NCBI GenBank assembly: GCA_903916765.1 | Contig: CAIWXV010000125.1 | Coordinates: 1 to 32,008 of the forward strand | From: an uncultured Dehalococcoidia bacterium | GTDB taxonomy: Bacteria > Chloroflexota > Dehalococcoidia > Dehalococcoidales > Fen-1064 | Direction of reading: 5' to 3' | DNA length: 32,008 nt | Part shown: piece by piece, positions 1 to 8,500 of the stretch | Layout: the number at the start of each line of letters is the position of its first letter | Position numbering within the stretch: position 1 is the stretch's first letter | Position numbers and translations under genes: made by a program | The notes under the pieces: generated by a model | Told to the model about the DNA's origin: nothing | Databases searched by the model: none | The model's input: the letters and a program-made list of their open reading frames with translations, nothing else

Positions 1-216
1 ATTCTCGTTTACATAGTTGATATCCGATTCTATTCCTCGCCCATCTTGCAATTGATTCGGATAAAGTTGCGCGGTGCTGTTATCTATGGAAACTGGAGCA
101 GGACGCTCGATGTGGATGACATCCGCACCTAGGTCGCCGAGTAGTCTACCCGCGAGCGGGCCCGCTATAACCGATGCCGTCTCAATAATCCTGATGCCCT
201 CAAGACCGGATGTCAA
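1..216 (-). CDS. Class III CoA-transferase (CaiB/BaiF family), N-terminal 72 residues only
   Basis: The gene runs off the left edge of the window, so only its first 72 codons are visible. The protein begins [20 protein letters not shown] and continues with [17 protein letters not shown]. This is the classic N-terminal Rossmann-like signature of class III CoA-transferases, which move CoA between carboxylic acids. The start is TTG at 216-214, chosen because AAAGGAGG lies just upstream and the family signature begins a few residues later; no ATG or GTG competes. The substrate cannot be told because the rest of the protein, including the catalytic Asp region, is missing. It lies downstream of ssrA on the same strand but has its own plausible promoter at 302-330. 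Confidence 0.85.
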   Translation of the reverse strand, partial: MTSGLEGIRIIETASVIAGPLAGRLLGDLGADVIHIERPAPVSIDNSTAQLYPNQLQDGRGIESDINYVNEN

Positions 217-301
217 GTTTCTAACCTCCTTTAGGACACGTTCTTGAAAGTGAATGTTAATTAGTGCATAGCTTTAGATTTAATCAAAGACACCTGCCTA
301 G

Positions 302-330
302 AATATATCAAACTTGTGTTATTAAAACAA
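302..330 (-). promoter_or_regulatory. Candidate promoter for the CoA-transferase gene
   Basis: Read on the minus strand, TTGTTT (330-325) is followed after 17 bases by TATATT (307-302). The 5' leader to the TTG start would be roughly 80 bases. It sits just downstream of the tmRNA 3' end, where no clear hairpin-plus-T-run terminator is visible, so read-through from ssrA is also possible. Prediction by eye only. Confidence 0.4.
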
Positions 331-366
331 CGGCAGTAGTGACCATTTTGAATCAATCTTGTTTCT

Positions 367-717
367 TGGTGGAGACGGGGGAGAGTTGAACTCCCCGTCC
401 AGAAAAGATTGCGCAGAGTTTACTACAAGCTTAGTCAGCTCTTTGTTTCGCCCGGTAAGCCTCTGCAGACCGAGTATTACCGGGTCAGCCGATATTTTTT
501 TCACTGCTCTTATCGGCGTCAGAATAGTGGCACCTCAACTTTATTTCACCTACTCCCAACCCGTTGAGGTGGGGTCAGGGTAGATGTGTCGCCTTTATTT
601 AGGCGGCAACCAAAACTGGTTCTTTGGCAATTATTTTTTGCCACCGGTTTTACGAGGGTGATGGCACCTCGGCTTGCAACTCTGTAGCTAACCTCCCCTG
701 TCGAACCACGCGTCCCC
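367..717 (-). ncRNA. ssrA: Transfer-messenger RNA (tmRNA, 10Sa RNA)
   Basis: tmRNA rescues ribosomes stalled on broken messages and tags the unfinished protein for degradation. On the minus strand the RNA starts GGGGACG at 717, followed by the conserved GTGGTTCGACAGG block. It ends with an encoded CCA at 367. The 5' GGGGACG pairs with the 3' CGTCTCC (one G-T), giving the tRNA-like acceptor stem. The T arm has the loop TTCAACT. The tag frame lies at 628-599 and reads AKEPVLVAA then TAA, with GCC as the likely resume codon; it ends in the hydrophobic VAA typical of proteolysis tags. The exact resume codon is inferred, since the frame is open further upstream. GC-rich inverted pairs between the tag and the T arm fit the pseudoknot region. 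smpB, its protein partner, is immediately upstream on the same strand. Confidence 0.95.
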
Positions 718-726
718 ATATTATTT

Positions 727-747
727 CCTCTCTCTTGAGGAGAGAGG
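727..747. repeat. Short palindromic repeat / hairpin between smpB and ssrA
   Basis: CCTCTCTC (727-734) and GAGAGAGG (740-747) form a perfect 8-bp stem with a 5-base loop. It fills much of the 37-base gap between the smpB stop and the 5' end of tmRNA. No T-run follows on the minus strand, so it is a poor terminator. Its bases resemble the left end of the repeat inside hemW (27857-27948), which suggests the same dispersed family. Confidence 0.6.
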
Positions 748-754
748 ATTGGCT

Positions 755-1219
755 TTATTTACCCTTGATGGTTCTCGTTTTGATGACTCTATCAAGATTA
801 CGCTTGGTCTCACGCTGGGTAATCGTTTCGCGTTTATCGTAGAGTTTTTTACCCTTGGCAAGTGCGATTTCCAGTTTGGCGTAACTATCTTTAATATACA
901 GTCGGATGGGTATCAGTGTAAAGCCTTTTTCCCTTGTCTGTCCCATCAGTTCGCGGATTTGCTTACGGTGCAGGAGCAATTTTCGGGGTCGGATGGGGTC
1001 ATGTCCCAGATAACTGGCAGCATCGTAGCGGGCAATGTGAGCATTAATAAGCCAGAGTCCACCCTGGTCGGGGCGGACATAGGCATCTCCCATGCTGATA
1101 TTTCCTGCTCGTATTGATTTTATTTCCGAGCCGGTAAGCACAATGCCGGCCTCCACAGTTTCCATGATGTGGTATTCGTGATAGGCCTTACGATTCGTGG
1201 CAATAGTTTTAATCGTCAT
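755..1219 (-). CDS. smpB: SsrA-binding protein SmpB
   Basis: SmpB binds the tRNA-like domain of tmRNA and brings it to stalled ribosomes in the cytoplasm. The 154-residue length is normal for the family. The N-terminus TIKTIATNRKAYHEYHI, the GIVLTGSEIKSIRAGNI segment and RYDAASYLGHDPIRPRKLLL are diagnostic of the OB-fold core. The basic C-terminal tail (DKRETITQRETKRNLDRVIK) is the part that acts as a codon-anticodon mimic in the ribosomal A site. The start is ATG at 1219, which gives the usual family N-terminus. The gene is 37 bases upstream of ssrA on the same strand, a common and functional arrangement. I see no strong -35/-10 pair upstream; the terminator of the hdr operon isolates it from that transcript. 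Confidence 0.96.
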   Translation of the reverse strand: MTIKTIATNRKAYHEYHIMETVEAGIVLTGSEIKSIRAGNISMGDAYVRPDQGGLWLINAHIARYDAASYLGHDPIRPRKLLLHRKQIRELMGQTREKGFTLIPIRLYIKDSYAKLEIALAKGKKLYDKRETITQRETKRNLDRVIKTRTIKGK

Positions 1220-1289
1220 CTTAGCGATTTAATATTAACACAACAGATGGGGAATTCTAAATGATAAAACTGGATATAAGGACGGGGAA

Positions 1290-1320
1290 AATAAAAAGAG
1301 GGGGTTTGGGACCCCCTCTT
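1290..1320 (-). terminator. Rho-independent terminator of the hdr operon
   Basis: On the minus strand AAGAGGGGGT and ACCCCCTCTT form a perfect 10-bp stem around a 5-base loop (1320-1296). It is followed by a T-rich run reaching about 1290. It lies about 25 bases beyond the stop codon of the last hdr gene and separates the operon from smpB. Confidence 0.9.
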
Positions 1321-1343
1321 AAAATTCTGACCGGCATTACGTC

Positions 1344-2492
1344 TTAAATCGAGTCGGCTACCAATTCGACGATTTCCTTAACTTCCAGAACACTGCCCTT
1401 ATCCATACTTAAAACACTATCCTCGAAGTTAGCCATGCAGTAAGGACAAGCCACCGCCAGCGTATTTGCACCGGCATCGATTGCCTGCTGGATGCGGATA
1501 TCGGAGAAGCGTTCGCCTCTCTTGGTATCTGCCCAGATTCTGCCGCCGCCGCCACCACAGCATAAACCGTTTTCGCGGTTATTCAGCATTTCCACCAATT
1601 CCACGCCGGGAATGCTCTTCAGGACGTTACGCGGTTCATCATAGACATTATTGTGTCTGCCCAAGTAGCAGGAATCGTGCAAAGTGACCTTCTTTTTGAA
1701 CTCTTTAGAGGGTTTGATTTTCTTATCTTTAATCAGCTCGGCAACAAATTGGGATGAATGTACCACTTCGAATTTAGCGCCAAGCTCAGGATACTCATTC
1801 TTGAGGGTATGGTAGCAATGTGGCGAGGAAACAACTATTTTGGTGACTCCTGCTTTATTGAAGGCATCGGCGTTGCTCCGGGCGAGAGTCTTGAATAGTT
1901 CTTCATTTCCGGTCTTGCGGATGCTCTCTCCGCAACAACTCTGTTCATTACCGAGAATGCCGAAGCTGACGCTGGCCTTTTCCATGATTTTTGTCATGGC
2001 TTTGGCAACACGAATCAGTTTGGGGTCGTAAGAATTGAAACAGCAGGGGAAGAAAAGAACATCCATTCCTTTGGTAAATGGTTTGATGCCCATGTCTTTT
2101 GCCCAATCCGTGCGTTTTTCTCTTGCCTCACCCTGCGGATTGCCGACACTGGAGATATTTTTAGCTGTAATGCGTACCGAATCAGGCACGCCTCCGATGC
2201 CCATTTCCACAATCGCGCGACGGTAGGATTTCCAAACATCGATGATGCCCACACCACGCGGACAGCGGTCGACACACCACTTGCAGGTAACACACAACCA
2301 CATATCCTCGCTCTCGAAATCGGGTAAGCCGAGTTGTCCCTGGTGCATTGTCTTACGTACCGGGAAGCTTCTGACCAAATTCCATGGACATGTGGCAGTG
2401 CAGGTCCCGCACTGATAACACAACTTACAGGTTTCGCCGCCTTCTTCTTTGATAATGTCTATTGCGTCCTGAAACGGTCCTACTGCTTGCAT
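1344..2492 (-). CDS. HdrD-like (Fe-S)-binding oxidoreductase with two CCG domains
   Basis: Of 382 residues, the N-terminal ~100 hold two ferredoxin-type cluster motifs, CKLCYQCGTCTATCPW and CVTCKWCVDRCPRG. The rest holds two cysteine-rich CCG domains. The first shows FFPCCFN, then SCCGES, then SPHCYH; the second shows LHDSCYLGRHN, then LCCGGGGGR, then CPYCMANF. This is the HdrC-HdrB fused architecture of HdrD, GlpC-type and related proteins, in which CCG domains bind the catalytic Fe-S centre that reduces disulfides or passes electrons. All CCG cysteines look intact, so it should be active. It is the last gene of the operon, 24 bases after hdrB, with GAGGGAAG ahead of its ATG. Having a fused HdrD-like protein beside separate HdrB and HdrC is notable. 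The substrate is unknown; BamD-like or electron-transfer-flavoprotein-linked roles are alternatives. Confidence 0.85.
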   Translation of the reverse strand: MQAVGPFQDAIDIIKEEGGETCKLCYQCGTCTATCPWNLVRSFPVRKTMHQGQLGLPDFESEDMWLCVTCKWCVDRCPRGVGIIDVWKSYRRAIVEMGIGGVPDSVRITAKNISSVGNPQGEAREKRTDWAKDMGIKPFTKGMDVLFFPCCFNSYDPKLIRVAKAMTKIMEKASVSFGILGNEQSCCGESIRKTGNEELFKTLARSNADAFNKAGVTKIVVSSPHCYHTLKNEYPELGAKFEVVHSSQFVAELIKDKKIKPSKEFKKKVTLHDSCYLGRHNNVYDEPRNVLKSIPGVELVEMLNNRENGLCCGGGGGRIWADTKRGERFSDIRIQQAIDAGANTLAVACPYCMANFEDSVLSMDKGSVLEVKEIVELVADSI

Positions 2493-2516
2493 CGTAACTT
2501 CCCTCTCTATACTACT

Positions 2517-3383
2517 CTAAATAAGATTCTGTGCTTTTAATATGCCGATGGGGCTATTGATATGTCTCTTCAACCATACATCATATTCTTTTTTCTCTGC
2601 GCCCAGTGCCAATCCCAGCAATTCACTGAAATGTAGAATCGGGACATGTGTACCACTCTGCCTTGTATCCAGATTTGCCATGCAGAGCGGACAGGCAGTG
2701 ACGATACCGACAGCGCCGGCATCGGTTGCCGCTTTGCAGATGTCGGTTGCCAGCTTTACCACGATATCCATTCTTGCGAGGAGGAGACTGCCACCACAAC
2801 ACTCCACCTTATGCGTGTATTCCACTGGTTCAGCGCCGATAGCACTGAGCAGGTTATCTATCATCTGCGGGTTTTCGGGATCGTCGAAATTGGTAATTTC
2901 AGGTGGTCTCACCAGATAACAGCCGTAATAAGCGGCAAGTTTCAAGCCTTTTAATGGTTTCCTGACACGCTTTTTAATTTCATCCAAGCCTACTTCATTG
3001 GCGAAAATATCAACCAGATGTTTGACTTCAACATTCCCGCTGTAAGGCATATCAATCAGTTTCTCGACCTTATTTCGTAACTCATCGTTAGCTTTGAGGT
3101 CGTGATTGGTCTGTTTGAATCTGAGGAAGCAGGCGGCGCAGGCGACTGCCACATTATTCAGTTTGGCTTTTTCTGCGATTGCCAGATTACGCGCTGGTAA
3201 TGCCAGCGAAAGCTCGTAATTGGTGCTGTGTCCTGATGAAGCGCCGCAGCAACTCCAATCCTCTAGCTCTACCAGTTCCACGTCAAGCAGTTTTGCCGTA
3301 ACTTCGATGGATAAATTGTATTCTTTCGCCGTGGTTTCCAGTGAACAGCCGGGGTAATAGCCGTACTTTATTGTTTTTCCCAT
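2517..3383 (-). CDS. hdrB: Heterodisulfide reductase subunit B-like (CCG-domain catalytic subunit)
   Basis: The protein has 288 residues, the normal HdrB length, and two CCG domains. The first has YYPGCSLE near residue 10, WSCCGASSGH near 45 and ACAACFLRF near 83. The second has YYGCYLVRP near 155, VECCGGSLLL near 195 and TACPLCMANLD near 230. In methanogens HdrB carries two noncubane [4Fe-4S] clusters that cleave the CoM-CoB heterodisulfide. In bacteria without those coenzymes the partner is a different, mostly unknown, disulfide or carrier. The gene follows hdrC by three bases and is translationally coupled by position. Family assignment is firm; the substrate is not. Confidence 0.9.
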   Translation of the reverse strand: MGKTIKYGYYPGCSLETTAKEYNLSIEVTAKLLDVELVELEDWSCCGASSGHSTNYELSLALPARNLAIAEKAKLNNVAVACAACFLRFKQTNHDLKANDELRNKVEKLIDMPYSGNVEVKHLVDIFANEVGLDEIKKRVRKPLKGLKLAAYYGCYLVRPPEITNFDDPENPQMIDNLLSAIGAEPVEYTHKVECCGGSLLLARMDIVVKLATDICKAATDAGAVGIVTACPLCMANLDTRQSGTHVPILHFSELLGLALGAEKKEYDVWLKRHINSPIGILKAQNLI

Positions 3384-3386
3384 ATT

Positions 3387-3971
3387 CTAACCTGTCTTCT
3401 CGGATAATTCGAAGATACGTTTAATGTTGGCTTGTCCTTTAATATGCGGAGGTAAAATTGCCAGTTTGCCTCTGGTGAACATATTGATGCCCAGCTTGAT
3501 AAGACTGGGTAATTCCTTGATTTTAAAAAGGTCGCCGCTCTTAACCATATAGAACATAATCAAACCAAGCTCATAGGTCTTGCCCCCGAATTTCACCATC
3601 GATAGGAAGGTGTTATGGAACAAGGGGAGGTGTGTCGAGTCCTTGCGGTTTTCTTTGAGTGCCATTTCTCTCAGTTGGTCCATTACGAGCACAATCTCGA
3701 CGTTATTGGGGCAGCGGGTGGCACAGGTTTCGCAACTGAGGCAAATCCAGAAAGTGTTGCTATTCAATACCCTGTCTTTCAATCCCAATTGAACCATTCT
3801 CAGTAATTGGTGAGGTGGATAGTCCATCTGATAAGCGCTCGGACATCCGGAGCTACAGGCGACACACTGGTAACACCGCTCCAGATGAGCGTGGCTTTTG
3901 TCCATCACTTCTTTAGCGAAGGACGGGTCGCACTTCTCTTTACCTTTATTGGTAACCAGTTGAGTCGTCAT
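3387..3971 (-). CDS. hdrC: Heterodisulfide reductase subunit C-like (two [4Fe-4S] clusters)
   Basis: This 194-residue protein carries two ferredoxin-like motifs, CYQCVACSSGCPSAY near residue 33 and CLSCETCATRCPNNV near 77. They are separated by the helical PPHQLLRMVQLGL segment seen in HdrC. In Hdr complexes HdrC wires electrons from HdrA to the catalytic HdrB. No membrane helix is evident, so the complex is cytoplasmic. Its ATG overlaps the stop of the upstream gene (ATGA at 3971-3968), and hdrB starts three bases after its stop. This is the tightest coupling in the operon and supports a 1:1 HdrBC unit. Confidence 0.9.
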   Translation of the reverse strand: MTTQLVTNKGKEKCDPSFAKEVMDKSHAHLERCYQCVACSSGCPSAYQMDYPPHQLLRMVQLGLKDRVLNSNTFWICLSCETCATRCPNNVEIVLVMDQLREMALKENRKDSTHLPLFHNTFLSMVKFGGKTYELGLIMFYMVKSGDLFKIKELPSLIKLGINMFTRGKLAILPPHIKGQANIKRIFELSEKTG

Positions 3972-5098
3972 TTCTCTCCTATCTGCTCGAATTCCTTCTC
4001 TTTGAAAGCAGTAGCGGGTAGAGATTCTTCCAAACTGCGCCCCGGCACATAACTGAATAGTTCCTGAACTTCACTGCCGGCGAGCTGGAAGATTTTGAGC
4101 AGTGGTATATCATTAGGGCAGGCTTCTTCGCAGGCACCACAGCCCACGCAGGAGTTGCCCATATGATTCATTCTGGTAAGGTGGAAAAGGAGGGTATCGG
4201 AGGGCATTCTGAGAGCGCCTTTCTTTTCTGCTTGTCTGAGATACCGGTCTGCATCCAATTCAAAGGTCGGTGAAATGAAGAAGCATTCCCGACAGTAGCA
4301 TACCGGGCAAGCCTGCCGACAATTCTGGCACTTGATACACTGTGCAAAAACTTTGCTGAGTTTCTCGATACCGCCTATTTCCCGTTTGGTTTTCTCGAAG
4401 AATTCCTTACGTCTTTCTTTGATTTCACCGGCGAATTTAGTGATGGCTGTTTGCCGTTTCTGTGCTAAATCGCTATCGATTTCCAGACTCATGCCGGCTT
4501 TACTCAAGATTTCTTCACCCTGAGCTGAATTTGCTTGAATAAGAATTTGTTTGCTCGGGTCTAATCCCAGCATTCCGATTGTAATATCGGCGGTTAACGG
4601 ATAAGGATATTCGCAAATTTGGCAACCGGTTCTCAACATCGTATCTTCAGCCCATTGGAAGCCGGCTTTTACGAAGTCGTCCGATTTCTTTTCAGCGGCG
4701 AATTTGGGGTAATTATTAACAGCGTAGGCACCGGGGCAATCGATACCGATGAGAACGAGTTTATCCAGCTGTACCTGTTTCAACTTTGCCAGTTCGATTA
4801 AGGCTCTCATTTCGCAAGGGCGTAGTACTACGGCAGTTTTTCGGTCAACAGTGGTGAGCCGGGTTATCGATTGGATGAGACGGGCGGAATTTACCGGCAT
4901 CACCGGTGCAAAAACATCGGCTTTGTCGACAAAAACAGCTTTGGTCACAAGTGCCTGCACAACATTCGTACCAGCCGGATGAGCCAGTGGTACGAGCATT
5001 GCATCGATTGTCTTTTTATTGAACAGCTCTTTCAGGAAGCTATTAACAGCTTCCCGTATCTTGCCGTCTTTTACTGATAATGTCACACTCTTTGTCAT
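3968..5098 (-). CDS. FrhB/FdhB-like Fe-S oxidoreductase subunit with two C-terminal ferredoxin clusters
   Basis: The 376-residue protein has a coenzyme F420 hydrogenase/formate dehydrogenase beta-like N-terminal part. Its marker is VLRPCEMRALIELAKL with LVLIGIDCPGAY shortly after. The C-terminal third holds two cluster motifs, CIKCQNCRQACPVCYCREC and CVGCGACEEACPNDIP. Such proteins pass electrons between a flavin or nicotinamide carrier and Fe-S partners. A second Cys-rich stretch (TGCQICEYPYP) in the middle may hold another cluster. It sits between mvhD and hdrC, so an adaptor between the HdrA/MvhD half and the HdrBC half is likely. I cannot see which soluble carrier it uses; F420, formate and NAD(P)H remain possible. 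GGAGACGG precedes the ATG. Confidence 0.7.
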   Translation of the reverse strand: MTKSVTLSVKDGKIREAVNSFLKELFNKKTIDAMLVPLAHPAGTNVVQALVTKAVFVDKADVFAPVMPVNSARLIQSITRLTTVDRKTAVVLRPCEMRALIELAKLKQVQLDKLVLIGIDCPGAYAVNNYPKFAAEKKSDDFVKAGFQWAEDTMLRTGCQICEYPYPLTADITIGMLGLDPSKQILIQANSAQGEEILSKAGMSLEIDSDLAQKRQTAITKFAGEIKERRKEFFEKTKREIGGIEKLSKVFAQCIKCQNCRQACPVCYCRECFFISPTFELDADRYLRQAEKKGALRMPSDTLLFHLTRMNHMGNSCVGCGACEEACPNDIPLLKIFQLAGSEVQELFSYVPGRSLEESLPATAFKEKEFEQIGEK

Positions 5099-5109
5099 TC
5101 TTCCGTCTC

Positions 5110-5544
5110 CTATATCGCCCAGTCGTTTGCCATTGAACTAGGTCCCTGTTTCCTGGTCTCTTCCGTAATCTGGTTCATAAATTTGGCGAACTCGGGACCT
5201 TCACTGGCACTAATCCAGCGTGCCCAGACACGATTATCATCCAACCCCAGCGATTTAAAGATTTGTTTTAACATTGCGACACGGCGCCGTGCTTTGTAGT
5301 TACCGGAAACATAATGACAGTCACCCGGGTGACATCCGCCCATCATTACACTATCGGCACCGGAAAGTAGAGCTTTAATCATATATACCGGGTCGACAGT
5401 TCCGCTGCACATCACTCTGATAGGGTGGACGTTAGGTGGATATTGTGCTCTGGTAGTGCCGGCGAGGTCGGAAGCAGCGCCGGTGCACCAGTTACACAGG
5501 AACCCGATTATCTTCGGTTCGAATTGTTCTTTTGTTTCAGCCAT
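5110..5544 (-). CDS. mvhD: MvhD/FlpD-type iron-sulfur electron-transfer subunit
   Basis: At 144 residues this is a full-length MvhD-family protein. Key segments are IGFLCNWCTGAASDLAG near residue 13, PIRVMCSGTVDP near 40 and GGCHPGDCHYVSGNY near 69. These cysteines bind the [2Fe-2S] cluster in characterised members. In methanogens MvhD carries electrons from the hydrogenase to HdrA; in other bacteria it links HdrA to formate dehydrogenase, MetFV or an NAD(P)H module. No hydrogenase or formate dehydrogenase catalytic gene is in this window, so its donor is probably encoded within the operon. All expected positions are cysteine, with no in-frame TGA, so it is not the selenocysteine variant. It lies 26 bases after the tandem hdrA. 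Confidence 0.92.
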   Translation of the reverse strand: MAETKEQFEPKIIGFLCNWCTGAASDLAGTTRAQYPPNVHPIRVMCSGTVDPVYMIKALLSGADSVMMGGCHPGDCHYVSGNYKARRRVAMLKQIFKSLGLDDNRVWARWISASEGPEFAKFMNQITEETRKQGPSSMANDWAI

Positions 5545-5570
5545 ATTGTTCTCCTTCTATCGAGTGGTAA

Positions 5571-8500
5571 CTAAAAAGCGGCATCAATCATAGAGAAGAC
5601 CTGCTTATCTTTCAAGCTCCTCAGTTTAGCAGCACCGTTCGGACATGCGGTAGCACAGATGCCGCAACCCTGACAGAGTATCTCTTTCACTACTGCCACT
5701 TTATTGTCTTCATCGAGATATCTTGCTTCGAATGGGCAAACTTCAACGCATATTCCGCAACAACTGCATCTGTGGGCATCCACCTCAGAAATGACACGCC
5801 CCGACTTTATCTTGTCGCGTGATAGTAAGTTAGCAGTGCGCTGAGCGGCGGCTTGAGCCTCAATGATTTTCTCCCCAAGATTTCTGGGAGCATTTGCCAG
5901 TCCGGTAATGAAGATACCGTCGATGATCGTATCGACAGGGCGGAATTTGGTGTCTACTTCCTTGAAGAATCCGTCTGCAGTCAGTTCCAGCGAGAGCATT
6001 TTTGCCAGTGTTTGGTTATCCTCTGCAACGTAACCGGTGCTCAGAACGAGCAAATCGGTTTCTATCTCCAGCTTGCCGGGCAATCCAGGGTCATTTACTG
6101 CCACTGTCAGAGTCCGGTTACTGGTATTTACCTCTGGCTCTTTACCTGCTTCGTAACGTTGAAAGAGGACACCTGCCTCTCGGGCTTTAGTATAATTCTG
6201 TTCTTTGAAACCGTAGGTCATAATATCCCGGTTCAGGATGAAGACCTGAGTATCCGGGCTTTTTTCCTTTATCTTGATGGCATTGGCGATTGCTTCGGAA
6301 CAGCAGACACGGTTGCAATAGGGGTGTGCATTATTCCGTGAGCCGACGCATTGAATCATCACCACTGTCGACGCTTTGTCTAATTTCCATTCAGCCAGTC
6401 GTTTCTGGAGTTCATGCTGGGTGATGACTCTCTTATCTTTACCATAGAGGTATTCGGTAGGCTGGTAGTCTTTAGCACCGGTGGCGATGATAATCGCACC
6501 ATGATTTGTCTCGGCGATTTTGCCATCGGTTGATTTTATCCGTGCTTTGTAATTACCTGCATTTCCACTAATGCCAATCACTTCGCTATTCAGATTGATT
6601 TTAATTTTCAGGTTGTTATTAACCTTTTCTATGATACCTTTAACAAATGACTGCGGACTATCGAAATAAATTTGACGGCTATGTCCGCCGAGTTCACCGG
6701 TTCGCTCTACGATATCGACTTCAAAACCCTGCTCTGCGAGGAAAAGGGCAGAAGTTAATCCAGAGATGCCGCCGCCGACTATCAAACATTTTGGGGTAAC
6801 TGCCATCACCTGTGCCGTAAGGGTTTCCTGAGTTCTAAGACGGTCAACTGCCATTGCCAGCAGGTTTTGCGCTTTGGCGGTTGCTAAATCCCTCTTATCT
6901 TTATGCACCCAGGCGAGTTCCTCTCTGAAATTGACCAATTGCCACATCGAGGCATCGATGCCGACTTCATTTAGTGTATCGTTGAACAAGCGGTAGTAGT
7001 GGTAGGGAGCGCAAGCTGCCATGATGACGCGATTAGCGCCTGTTTTGGTTACAGACCGTTTTATTTTCTCCAGAGTTTCCTTTTGACAGAGAAAACCTAC
7101 ATCCTCGACTGTTACCACATTCAGCAACTTCTTAGTAGATGCTAATGTTTTTTCAAAATCTACGACAGCGCCGATTTCTTCACCGCAATGACAAACAAAG
7201 ATAGCGATTTTAGCCTCTTCATCCTGTTCTGCTTTATGTTCGTGCTCAGACGTTTTAGTTTCTGACTGGTGCCGTGCAGATGAGATAACGGTGGCGGCTT
7301 CACAGGCGGCAGCACTGGATTTGAGTACGGTTTCACAAATGTCCGAAGGTCCCGATGCTGACCCGCTAACAAAGATACCATTATGGGAGGTACGTGTCGG
7401 GTAGAATTCCGGCGTTTCCACGAATCCCCACTGGTTAGTATGGATGTTCAAAATTTTTCCAAGTTCTGAAAGATGAGGTGAAGGACACTGTGCGGCAGAC
7501 AGCACAACCATATCATATTCACTGCTGATTGACTTACCGTCTTCGGCACGTGCCAGCAGGAATAGGTTCTTCGATTTCGGGTTTTCCCGGATACGTGAAA
7601 CACGGCATCTCGCAAATTTCACTCCGGAATCTTGTGCCCGGAGGTGGTAGCGGTAGTAATCCTTACCGAAGGCGCGGATGTCCATGTAAAAAATGGTAAC
7701 TTCCGTATCGGGATACTGTTTTTTGAGCATGATGCTCTCTTTGAGAGCATACATACAGCAGACTTCACTGCAATAGTTGCGTTCCGTGTCTCTGCTTCCG
7801 ACGCATTGCAAAATGGCGATTTTATTTGGTGCCTTTTTATCGGAAGGTCGGAGAAGTTCGCCTCCGGTCGGTCCCGTATTTGCCAGTAAGCGTTCCAGTT
7901 GGATATTGGTCAAAACATTAGCGTAGCGGCCGTATCCATATTGTCCTATCCGGGAAACATCGAATTCGTTTGAACCGCTGGAAACTATCACTGCTCCGAC
8001 GGCTAGTTCACGTTTCGTATCCGGCATATTAAGTGCGATTGCCTTTGTTGGGCAAATAGTCACACACTTGCCGCATTTAGTACAGTTTTCATGGTCTATG
8101 GAGTAGACGTTGGGGACTGATTGCGGATTGCGGACGTAGATTGCTTTGCGTTTCTGCAAACCGCGGTTGAATTCATCATCAACTTCGACGGGGCATACTC
8201 CGGCACATAGGCCGCACGCAGTACATTTTTCTTCAATTACCCAGCGCGATTTAATATTTAGCGTTGCTTTGAAATTACCGGGTTCGCCAGTGAGTTTAGT
8301 GACACTGGAATTGGGTATAAGCTCGATATTAGGGTGTGATAGGTCGCGACGGAGACAGAACTGAGAGCATTCGTCGCGGTTGAATACCGGTAATAGTTTA
8401 CATAATTCACACTGGTTATCGGGGAACCATGTCTCGAGCTGGTAGAGTGTTCCACCAATGCCGGGACTGCGGTCGGTAAGATAGACCTTAAAGCCCGATT

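Noticed and set aside
322-583. Short open frames on both strands
   Set aside because: They lie over the tmRNA, whose acceptor stem, GTTCGACAGG block, tag and CCA end are all visible.
5853-6341. Plus-strand open frame of 162 codons
   Set aside because: It is antisense to the tandem HdrA coding region and shows no protein-like pattern.
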